Of a stretch of DNA of 64,000 nt, positions 11,301 through 20,200 are shown one piece after another. The notes beneath the pieces were generated by a model, which saw nothing but the letters and a program-made list of their open reading frames with translations, was not told the origin of the DNA and made no database searches. Numbering within the stretch: the stretch's first letter is position 1; every line of letters starts with the position of its first letter. Position numbers and translations under genes: made by a program. Source of the stretch: Auanema rhodensis (Eukaryota > Nematoda > Chromadorea > Rhabditida > Rhabditidae); NCBI GenBank assembly GCA_964057225.1, contig CAXKVF010000091.1, forward strand, positions 1-64,000, written 5' to 3'.

Positions 11301-11447
11301 GTGGATTCTTTCTTCTTCTTGGGCTAATAGAGGATTTTTTCTCCAGAGAAAGAATTTTTGACCTGCCAGTTGAGCGACTATTCCTACTAGATTTAGAAGG
11401 GGGGCTAGATATAACACCAGTATCAATATTGGACGGACATTGGACAT
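8364..11447 (-). CDS. LINE ORF2: APE-type endonuclease and reverse transcriptase
   Basis: A 1027-residue protein for target-primed reverse transcription. The endonuclease spans about 98-315, with CYNARS (N105), SESWL (E132), RGGG (161-164), YRSP (205-208), GDLN (D236, N238), LDY (282-284) and the SDH end motif (305-307). A basic linker (PRRRKKVDR, 397-405) leads to the reverse transcriptase: IRPVFKSG (586-593), NYRPISL (600-606), IDFSKAFD with D672, GVPQGTVLGPLLF (728-740) and FADD with D762 and D763. A C-terminal domain typical of the group follows (RPILEYASVIWSP 880-892, TWNDLP 999-1004). There is no RNase H. The endonuclease would nick the target and the RT extend from the nick. The only upstream Met is residue 1, 248 bp inside ORF1 in the +1 frame; residues 1 to about 82 overlap ORF1 and may be untranslated, so the start is uncertain. 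Length and motifs look complete. Confidence 0.93.
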   Translation of the reverse strand: MSNVRPILILVLYLAPLLNLVGIVAQLAGQKFFLWRKNPLLAQEEERIHHALLSLLPNFLLDQEADPIQHLYLGPVTTCPFVKTASSPCLLSSHVPVKLSVHCYNARSILNKLHFLTIIHSISSPDIIAISESWLFSDFSSDHLPLNDHYNIFRADKHSSRGGGTLLFLKKQINSILLSSSPLSSSVQYVTILLTSNNSVFSVCYRSPTASHSDFCSYLSDLNGHISNRSFFITGDLNFPNINWDLLQSSLSSPSSKSIIQFLQSSHSDQLVNFPTRGNNILDYLITNNPSIISNISRSPPLGNSDHFSVTFSIIINTPVSPLDTLPFSSNTLFNTSSLSNFSQLNFYRADFNAINRHLVSIDFSLVLSGLSPLDSYSKFINILQSIISVFVPHKQPRRRKKVDRNIADLYCYIKRLSSSICHRDELLRKKLTIKLDRLIKQKSILEEEHIASTNNPKLFYRFCRTRLGGCSSDIPTIRLGEEIYSTDTEKASIFASSFSVKPSISSDLINSSSRPSSIIDFIDISPEKVYKVLSHLPLRVSTSSDGIPYYFLNQCASTLCYPLAFIFHNLLVSSSCPPDWKKAWIRPVFKSGNRSNPSNYRPISLTPSLSKVFERLISPPLLHFGISTGSISAHQHAFLPKRNTISAIINNHIAWRSCLDKNIPVYTAFIDFSKAFDLIDHSVLFHKFKTIGICGSLQTFLKNFITGRSYSVLVNGSLSTSVNLSCGVPQGTVLGPLLFLFYINDITSSLPEDVHPTLFADDLKLYSTNPVSLQIALNTINAWCKNNGMMVNTTKSKIMIVCNNSSTLNPTEPFTFGEFPLDFVPHYKDLGVLTDNNLTFDCHINAISCAAALKCRILLRCFYSRSPSFMFNLFCSYVRPILEYASVIWSPQVSKKISRIEMVQKKFLRAVFSRAGIFSDYESQLTFLNAQELSTRRQVTDLGFYFSQIKDVSTDSILRIFQIKHFTHSLRRHQWNIDYPELRKKATRNGIEYRSIKTWNDLPENLINLTNVHNFKKHLLSAPIDL
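11200..11447 (-). other. ORF1/ORF2 overlap (+1 frame)
   Basis: The ORF2 Met codon (11447-11445) lies 248 bp before the end of ORF1, in the +1 frame relative to it. The ORF2 frame is closed by TAA ten codons upstream of that Met, so Met1 is close to the earliest possible start. ORF1 ends TCC TTT CGT TAA, and skipping one T at the stop (CGT-T-AAA) enters the ORF2 frame about 15 residues before the endonuclease. Three routes fit: internal initiation at Met1, termination-reinitiation at the ORF1 stop using a non-AUG codon, or +1 frameshifting. None can be chosen from one sequence. Confidence 0.6.
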
Positions 11448-12240
11448 TTGAATTGGACTTAGAAACAGTAGAAGTATTTAGAGAAACTTGTGGAGTAGAA
11501 GTGGTTGAACGGGCAGTTGGTTTACGTGGAATCTTTATAAGTTTGAGATCGCGTACAATGAAAAGTGAGTCACTATTATCCAAATTTTTCGCTTTTGCTT
11601 CTTCGCGCAGTTTTTTTTCAAGATCTACCTCGAAGGGAAGATAATCGCGACGAATAAACGTTTTAGACAAGCTTTCAAAACATATGGCTTTGTTTGTCCT
11701 AATGGTTTCAATGATTTTGTCACGTAAATCAACTGTTGAACATGAAATAATGAGAGGGCCTGGAGAATTAGATTTGAGAGTTGAGCGAGTAATGGTTATT
11801 TGGTTGCTGTTAATCAAAGAAATCAAGGTGTCATCATTAGACTTTCCAGCTATAAGTTTGAGAAGGGCGGTAGGGTCCGAGGGAAACTCAGATGAATCGT
11901 GAGGAACCCTAAACCAAACCGCTCTTTTCAAGCGATAAGAATACCTTGATTCCTCAGATCGAACTTTTTGAACATGACACATAATACTGGTAGAAGTGGT
12001 TTGAGAAGGAGAAGAGGCATTGAAAGTTGGAACATTTAGGAGTTGTTGCTCTAAAGTATCGATACGTGATTTGAGGTTTGTTTCGATAGTTTTGATACGA
12101 GCTTCATTAGCTGCTACATTGATTTTAATACTGTTGAGTTCGTTTTTGATGTCAGATGAAAGTTGAGAGAAAGATTCTCGGAAAGATTTGGAAAGAGACT
12201 CAAGAGCATCAGTAAAGAAATCTTTTGTAACAGCTGTCAT
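11200..12240 (-). CDS. LINE ORF1: coiled-coil RNA-binding protein
   Basis: A 346-residue protein, expected to coat the element RNA and form the RNP used for retrotransposition. Residues about 7-68 form a predicted coiled coil with hydrophobic heptads (L13, L16, F20, L27, I31, L35, I49, I52, L56, I60, L63, L67), probably for multimerisation. The core at about 103-200 resembles the RRM of CR1- and L1-type ORF1 proteins: RLKRAVWFRVPHD, then PGPLIISCST (160-169). A C-terminal-domain-like stretch follows (FIRRDYLPFEVD 195-206, FIVRDLKLIKI 227-237). The tail (238-346) is Ser/Arg/Lys-rich with SPRRRK (306-311). There is no CCHC zinc knuckle. The start is the first ATG of the element, 5 nt from its 5' end, and an in-frame TAG formed in the flanking satellite lies just upstream, so no longer N-terminus is possible in this copy. 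Whether the family protein is longer is unknown. Confidence 0.85.
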   Translation of the reverse strand: MTAVTKDFFTDALESLSKSFRESFSQLSSDIKNELNSIKINVAANEARIKTIETNLKSRIDTLEQQLLNVPTFNASSPSQTTSTSIMCHVQKVRSEESRYSYRLKRAVWFRVPHDSSEFPSDPTALLKLIAGKSNDDTLISLINSNQITITRSTLKSNSPGPLIISCSTVDLRDKIIETIRTNKAICFESLSKTFIRRDYLPFEVDLEKKLREEAKAKNLDNSDSLFIVRDLKLIKIPRKPTARSTTSTPQVSLNTSTVSKSNSNVQCPSNIDTGVISSPPSKSSRNSRSTGRSKILSLEKKSSISPRRRKNPPRSVKPTAELPTRSRSGSDTTSLSRSCNNMSFR

Positions 12241-12245
12241 ATTGA

Positions 12246-12264
12246 GCTAATTAAATGTACACGT
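12246..12264. repeat. Target-site duplication, right copy (19 bp)
   Basis: Perfect copy of 7854-7872. The element's 5' end is the base before it, 12245. The satellite continues with GATGTGCAC at 12265, restoring the phase of the monomer broken at 7872. Confidence 0.95.
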
Positions 12265-13544
12265 GATGTGCACTTGGTATGTAACTCGCTTCACGTGAAA
12301 GATGAAGAGATGCGGTTTTTAAAATTAGATTCCCCATGTCCATATTAGTCTAAAAACAAATTTTTATTGATATTGGTGCATGGTAACCATGACTTTGAAA
12401 TTTACGTGAACTTTAATTTATGCAAATTAAATGTACACGTGATGTGCACTTGGTATGTAACTCGCTTCACGTGAAAGATAAAGAGATGCGGTTTTCAAAA
12501 TTAGATTCCCCATGTCCATATTAGTCGAAAAACAAATTTTTATTGATATTGGTGCATGGTAACCATGACTTTGAAATTTACGTGAACTTTAATTTATGCT
12601 AATTAAATGTACACGTGATGTGCACTTGGTATGTAACTCGCTTCACGTGAAAGATGAAGAGATGCGGTTTTTAAAATTAGATTCCCCATGTCCATATTAG
12701 TCTAAAAACAAATTTTTATTGATATTGGTGCATGGTAACCATGACTTTGAAATTTACGTGAACTTTAATTTATGCTAATTAAATGTACACGTGATGTGCA
12801 CTTGGTATGTAACTCGCTTCACGTGAAAGATAAAGAGATGCGGTTTTCAAAATTAGATTCCCCATGTCCATATTAGTCTAAAAACAAATTTTTATTGATA
12901 TTGGTGCATGGTAACCATGACTTTGAAATTTACGTGAACTTTAATTTATGCTAATTAAATGTACACGTGATGTGCACTTGGTATGTAACTCGCTTCACGT
13001 GAAAGATAAAGAGATGCGGTTTTCAAAATTAGATTCCCCATGTCCATATTAGTCTAAAAACAAATTTTTATTGATATTGGTTCATGGTAACCATGACTTT
13101 GAAATTTACGTGAACTTTAATTTATGCTAATTAAATGTACACGTGATGTGCACTTGGTATGTAACTCGCTTCACGTGAAAGATAAAGAAATGCGGTTTTC
13201 AAAATTAGATTCCCCATGTCCATATTAGTCTAAAAACAAATTTTTATTGATATTGGTGCATGGTAACCATGACTTTGAAATTTACGTGAACTTTAATTTA
13301 TGCTAATTAAATGTACACGTGATGTGCACTTGGTATGTAACTCGCTTCACGTGAAAGATAAAGAGATGCGGTTTTCAAAATTAGATTCCCCATGTCCATA
13401 TTAGTCTAAAAACAAATTTTTATTGATATTGGTGCATGGTAACCATGAATTTGAAATTTACGTGAACTTTAATTTATGCTAATTAAATGTACACGTGATG
13501 TGCACTTGGTATGTAACTCGCTTCACGTGAAAGATAAAGAGATG

Positions 13545-13720
13545 CGGTTTTCAAAATTAGATTCCCCATGTCCATATTAGTCGAAAAACAAATTTTTATT
13601 GATATTGGTGCATGGTAACCATGACTTTGAAATTTACGTGAACTTTAATTTATGCTAATTAAATGTACACGTGATGTGCACTTGGTATGTAACTCGCTTC
13701 ACGTGAAAGATGAAGAGATG
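13545..13720. repeat. LINE-free copy of the insertion-site monomer
   Basis: This monomer carries AGTCGAAAA and ends GATGAAGAG. By eye it equals the monomer obtained by joining 7745-7872 with 12265-12312. Its upstream neighbours (13017 with GATAAAGAAATG, 13193, and 13369 with CATGAATTTG) match those of the interrupted monomer (7217, 7393, 7569), 8 monomers away once the LINE is removed. The paralogous target, 13654-13672, is uninterrupted. Confidence 0.85.
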
Positions 13721-15480
13721 CGGTTTTTAAAATTAGATTCCCCATGTCCATATTAGTCTAAAAACAAATTTTTATTGATATTGGTGCATGGTAACCATGA
13801 CTTTGAAATTTACGTGAACTTTAATTTATGCTAATTAAATGTACACGTGATGTGCACTTGGTATGTAACTCGCTTCACGTGAAAGATAAAGAGATGCGGT
13901 TTTCAAAATTAGATTCCCCATGTCCATATTAGTCTAAAAACAAATTTTTATTGATATTGGTTCATGGTAACCATGACTTTGAAATTTACGTGAACTTTAA
14001 TTTATGCTAATTAAATGTACACGTGATGTGCACTTGGTATGTAACTCGCTTCACGTGAAAGATAAAGAGATGCGGTTTTCAAAATTAGATTCCCCATGTC
14101 CATATTAGTCTAAAAACAAATTTTTATTGATATTGGTGCATGGTAACCATGACTTTGAAATTTACGTGAACTTTAATTTATGCTAATTAAATAAACACGT
14201 GATGTGCACTTGGTATGTAACTCGCTTCACGTGAAAGATGAAGAGATGCGGTTTTCAAAATTAGATTCCCCATGTCCATATTAGTCTAAAAACAAATTTT
14301 TATTGATATTGGTTCATGGTAACCATGACTTTGAAATTTACGTGAACTTTAATTTATGCTAATTAAATGTACACGTGATGTGCACTTGGTATGTAACTCG
14401 CTTCACGTGAAAGATAAAGAGATGCGGTTTTCAAAATTAGATTCCCCATGTCCATATTAGTCTAAAAACAAATTTTTATTGATATTGGTGCATGGTAACC
14501 ATGACTTTGAAATTTACGTGAACTTTAATTTATGCTAATTAAATGTACACGTGATGTGCACTTGGTATGTAACTCGCTTCACGTGAAAGATAAGGAGATG
14601 CGGTTTTCAAAATTAGATTCCCCATGTCCATATTAGTCTAAAAACAAATTTTTATTGATATTGGTGCATGGTAACCATGACTTTGAAATTTACGTGAACT
14701 TTAATTTATGCTAATTAAATGTACACGTGATGGGCACTTGGTATGTAACTCGCTTCACGTGAAAGATAAAGAGATGCGGTTTTCAAAATTAGATTCCCCA
14801 TGTCCATATTAGTCTAAAAACAAATTTTTATTGATATTGGTTCATGGTAACCATGACTTTGAAATTTACGTGAACTTTAATTTATGCTAATTAAATGTAC
14901 ACGTGATGGGCACTTGGTATGTAACTCGCTTCACGTGAAAGATAAAGAGATGCGGTTTTCAAAATTAGATTCCCCATGTCCATATTAGTCTAAAAACAAA
15001 TTTTTATTGATATTGGTTCATGGTAACCATGACTTTGAAATTTACGTGAACTTTAATTTATGCTAATTAAATGTACACGTGATGTGCACTTGGTATGTAA
15101 CTCGCTTCACGTGAAAGATAAAGAGATGCGGTTTTCAAAATTAGATTCCCCATGTCCATATTAGTCTAAAAACAAATTTTTATTGATATTGGTTCATGGT
15201 AACCATGACTTTGAAATTTACGTGAACTTTAATTTATGCTAATTAAATGTACACGTGATGTGCACTTGGTATGTAACTCGCTTCACGTGAAAGATAAAGA
15301 GATGCGGTTTTCAAAATTAGATTCCCCATGTCCATATTAGTCTAAAAACAAATTTTTATTGATATTGGTGCATGGTAACCATGACTTTGAAATTTACGTG
15401 AACTTTAATTTATGCTAATTAAATGTACACGTGATGTGCACTTGGTATGTAACTCGCTTCACGTGAAAGATAAGGAGATG

Positions 15481-17240
15481 CGGTTTTCAAAATTAGATTC
15501 CCCATGTCCATATTAGTCTAAAAACAAATTTTTATTGATATTGGTGCATGGTAACCATGACTTTGAAATTTACGTGAACTTTAATTTATGCTAATTAAAT
15601 GTACACGTGATGGGCACTTGGTATGTAACTCGCTTCACGTGAAAGATAAAGAGATGCGGTTTTCAAAATTAGATTCCCCATGTTCATATTAGTCTAAAAA
15701 CAAATTTTTATTGATATTGGTTCATGGTAACCATGACTTTGAAATTTACGTGAACTTTAATTTATGCTAATTAAATGTACACGTGATGTGCACTTGGTAT
15801 GTAACTCGCTTCACGTGAAAGATAAAGAGATGCGGTTTTCAAAATTAGATTCCCCATGTCCATATTAGTCTAAAAACAAATTTTTATTGATATTGGTTCA
15901 TGGTAACCATGACTTTGAAATTTACGTGAACTTTAATTTATGCTAATTAAATGTACACGTGATGTGCACTTGGTATGTAACTCGCTTCACGTGAAAGATA
16001 AAGAGATGCGGTTTTCAAAATTAGATTCCCCATGTCCATATTAGTCTAAAAACAAATTTTTATTGATATTGGTGCATGGTAACCATGACTTTGAAATTTA
16101 CGTGAACTTTAATTTATGCTAATTAAATGTACACGTGATGTGCACTTGGTATGTAACTCGCTTCACGTGAAAGATAAAGAGATGCGGTTTTCAAAATTAG
16201 ATTCCCCATGTCCATATTAGTCTAAAAACAAATTTTTATTGATATTGGTGCATGGTAACCATGACTTTGAAATTTACGTGAACTTTAATTTATGCTAATT
16301 AAATGTACACGTGATGTGCACTTGGTATGTAACTCGCTTCACGTGAAAGATAAGGAGATGCGGTTTTCAAAATTAGATTCCCCATGTCCATATTAGTCTA
16401 AAAACAAATTTTTATTGATATTGGTGCATGGTAACCATGACTTTGAAATTTACGTGAACTTTAATTTATGCTAATTAAATGTACACGTGATGGGCACTTG
16501 GTATGTAACTCGCTTCACGTGAAAGATAAAGAGATGCGGTTTTCAAAATTAGATTCCCCATGTTCATATTAGTCTAAAAACAAATTTTTATTGATATTGG
16601 TTCATGGTAACCATGACTTTGAAATTTACGTGAACTTTAATTTATGCTAATTAAATGTACACGTGATGTGCACTTGGTATGTAACTCGCTTCACGTGAAA
16701 GATAAAGAGATGCGGTTTTCAAAATTAGATTCCCCATGTCCATATTAGTCTAAAAACAAATTTTTATTGATATTGGTTCATGGTAACCATGACTTTGAAA
16801 TTTACGTGAACTTTAATTTATGCTAATTAAATGTACACGTGATGTGCACTTGGTATGTAACTCGCTTCACGTGAAAGATAAAGAGATGCGGTTTTCAAAA
16901 TTAGATTCCCCATGTCCATATTAGTCTAAAAACAAATTTTTATTGATATTGGTGCATGGTAACCATGACTTTGAAATTTACGTGAACTTTAATTTATGCT
17001 AATTAAATGTACACGTGATGTGCACTTGGTATGTAACTCGCTTCACGTGAAAGATAAAGAGATGCGGTTTTCAAAATTAGATTCCCCATGTCCATATTAG
17101 TCTAAAAACAAATTTTTATTGATATTGGTGCATGGTAACCATGACTTTGAAATTTACGTGAACTTTAATTTATGCTAATTAAATGTACACGTGATGTGCA
17201 CTTGGTATGTAACTCGCTTCACGTGAAAGATAACGAGATG
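15481..17240. repeat. 5-monomer (880-bp) tandem higher-order repeat
   Basis: Units 15481-16360 and 16361-17240 have the same ordered variants: a TGGGCAC monomer, a CATGTTCATATT plus GGTTCATGG monomer (15657 and 16537), a GGTTC monomer, then two GGTGC monomers, the last ending GATAAGGAG or GATAACGAG. TGGGCAC recurs at an 880-bp spacing near 15611, 16491 and 17371, and again from about 17899 to 18779. Confidence 0.8.
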
Positions 17241-20200
17241 CGGTTTTCAAAATTAGATTCCCCATGTCCATATTAGTCTAAAAACAAATTTTTATTGATA
17301 TTGGTGCATGGTAACCATGACTTTGAAATTTACGTGAACTTTAATTTATGCTAATTAAATGTACACGTGATGGGCACTTGGTATGTAACTCGCTTCACGT
17401 GAAAGATAAAGAGATGCGGTTTTCAAAATTAGATTCCCCATGTCCATATTAGTCTAAAAACAAATTTTTATTGATATTGGTTCATGGTAACCATGACTTT
17501 GAAATTTACGTGAACTTTAATTTATGCTAATTAAATGTACACGTGATGTGCACTTGGTATGTAACTCGCTTCACGTGAAAGATAAAGAGATGCGGTTTTC
17601 AAAATTAGATTCCCCATGTCCATATTAGTCTAAAAACAAATTTTTATTGATATTGGTTCATGGTAACCATGACTTTGAAATTTACGTGAACTTTAATTTA
17701 TGCTAATTAAATGTACACGTGATGTGCACTTGGTATGTAACTCGCTTCACGTGAAAGATAAGGAGATGCGGTTTTCAAAATTAGATTCCCCATGTCCATA
17801 TTAGTCTAAAAACAAATTTTTATTGATATTGGTGCATGGTAACCATGACTTTGAAATTTACGTGAACTTTAATTTATGCTAATTAAATGTACACGTGATG
17901 GGCACTTGGTATGTAACTCGCTTCACGTGAAAGATAAAGAGATGCGGTTTTCAAAATTAGATTCCCCATGTCCATATTAGTCTAAAAACAAATTTTTATT
18001 GATATTGGTTCATGGTAACCATGACTTTGAAATTTACGTGAACTTTAATTTATGCTAATTAAATGTACACGTGATGTGCACTTGGTATGTAACTCGCTTC
18101 ACGTGAAAGATAAAGAGATGCGGTTTTCAAAATTAGATTCCCCATGTCCATATTAGTCTAAAAACAAATTTTTATTGATATTGGTTCATGGTAACCATGA
18201 CTTTGAAATTTACGTGAACTTTAATTTATGCTAATTAAATGTACACGTGATGTGCACTTGGTATGTAACTCGCTTCACGTGAAAGATAAAGAGATGCGGT
18301 TTTCAAAATTAGATTCCCCATGTCCATATTAGTCTAAAAACAAATTTTTATTGATATTGGTGCATGGTAACCATGACTTTGAAATTTACGTGAACTTTAA
18401 TTTATGCTAATTAAATGTACACGTGATGTGCACTTGGTATGTAACTCGCTTCACGTGAAAGATAAAGAGATGCGGTTTTCAAAATTAGATTCCCCATGTC
18501 CATATTAGTCTAAAAACAAATTTTTATTGATATTGGTGCATGGTAACCATGACTTTGAAATTTACGTGAACTTTAATTTATGCTAATTAAATGTACACGT
18601 GATGTGCACTTGGTATGTAACTCGCTTCACGTGAAAGATAACGAGATGCGGTTTTCAAAATTAGATTCCCCATGTCCATATTAGTCTAAAAACAAATTTT
18701 TATTGATATTGGTGCATGGTAACCATGACTTTGAAATTTACGTGAACTTTAATTTATGCTAATTAAATGTACACGTGATGGGCACTTGGTATGTAACTCG
18801 CTTCACGTGAAAGATAAAGAGATGCGGTTTTCAAAATTAGATTCCCCATGTCCATATTAGTCTAAAAACAAATTTTTATTGATATTGGTTCATGGTAACC
18901 ATGACTTTGAAATTTACGTGAACTTTAATTTATGCTAATTAAATGTACACGTGATGTGCACTTGGTATGTAACTCGCTTCACGTGAAAGATAAAGAGATG
19001 CGGTTTTCAAAATTAGATTCCCCATGTCCATATTAGTCTAAAAACAAATTTTTATTGATATTGGTTCATGGTAACCATGACTTTGAAATTTACGTGAACT
19101 TTAATTTATGCTAATTAAATGTACACGTGATGTGCACTTGGTATGTAACTCGCTTCACGTGAAAGATAAAGAGATGCGGTTTTCAAAATTAGATTCCCTA
19201 TGTCCATATTAGTCTAAAAACAAATTTTTATTGATATTGGTGCATGGTAACCATGACTTTGAAATTTACGTGAACTTTAATTTATGCTAATTAAATGTAC
19301 ACGTGATGTGCACTTGGTATGTAACTCGCTTCACGTGAAAGATAAAAAGATGCGGTTTTCAAAATTAGATTCCCCATGTCCATATTAGTCTAAAAACAAA
19401 TTTTTATTGATATTGGTTCATGGTAACCATGACTTTGAAATTTACGTGAACTTTAATTTATGCTAATTAAATGTACACGTGATGTGCACTTGGTATGTAA
19501 CTCGCTTCACGTGAAAGATAAAGAGATGCGGTTTTCAAAATTAGATTCCCCATGTCCATATTAGTCTAAAAACAAATTTTTATTGATATTGGTGCATGGT
19601 AACCATGACTTTGAAATTTACGTGAACTTTAATTTATGCTAATTAAATGTACACGTGATGTGCACTTGGTATGTAACTCGCTTCACGTGAAAGATAAAAA
19701 GATGCGGTTTTCAAAATTAGATTCCCCATGTCCATATTAGTCTAAAAACAAATTTTTATTGATATTGGTGCATGGTAACCATGACTTTGAAATTTACGTG
19801 AACTTTAATTTATGCTAATTAAATGTACACGTGATGTGCACTTGGTATGTAACTCGCTTCACGTGAAAGATAAAGAGATGCGGTTTTCAAAATTAGATTC
19901 CCCATGTCCATATTAGTCGAAAAACAAATTTTTATTGATATTGGTGCATGGTAACCATGACTTTGAAATTTACGTGAACTTTAATTTATGCTAATTAAAT
20001 GTACACGTGATGTGCACTTGGTATGTAACTCGCTTCACGTGAAAGATGAAGAGATGCGGTTTTTAAAATTAGATTCCCCATGTCCATATTAGTCTAAAAA
20101 CAAATTTTTATTGATATTGGTGCATGGTAACCATGACTTTGAAATTTACGTGAACTTTAATTTATGCTAATTAAATGTACACGTGATGTGCACTTGGTAT

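Larger units (their letters stand above)
7873..12245 (-). mobile_element. Non-LTR retrotransposon (LINE), CR1/Jockey superfamily, apparently intact
   Basis: A 4373-bp insertion inside satellite monomer 7745, in minus orientation. In sense order it has a 5-nt leader, ORF1 (12240 to 11200), overlapping ORF2 (11447 to 8364), a 491-bp 3' UTR and a terminus without poly(A). It is bounded by a perfect 19-bp target-site duplication. Joining 7745-7872 to 12265-12312 rebuilds exactly one 176-bp monomer, identical by eye to the uninterrupted monomer at 13545-13720. Both ORFs are open, and endonuclease and RT motifs are complete, so the copy may be recent and possibly competent. The endonuclease CYNARS motif, FADD reverse transcriptase and absence of RNase H fit CR1, Rex1, L2 or Jockey relatives; the exact clade needs a tree. 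No second copy lies in the window. Confidence 0.95.

Noticed and set aside
11213-11902. Two plus-strand open frames antisense to ORF1 (143 and 72 codons)
   Set aside because: Shadows of ORF1 with low-complexity composition; no independent support.
12163-12348. Plus-strand open frame crossing from antisense ORF1 into the satellite
   Set aside because: It spans the insertion junction, so it cannot be an evolved gene.
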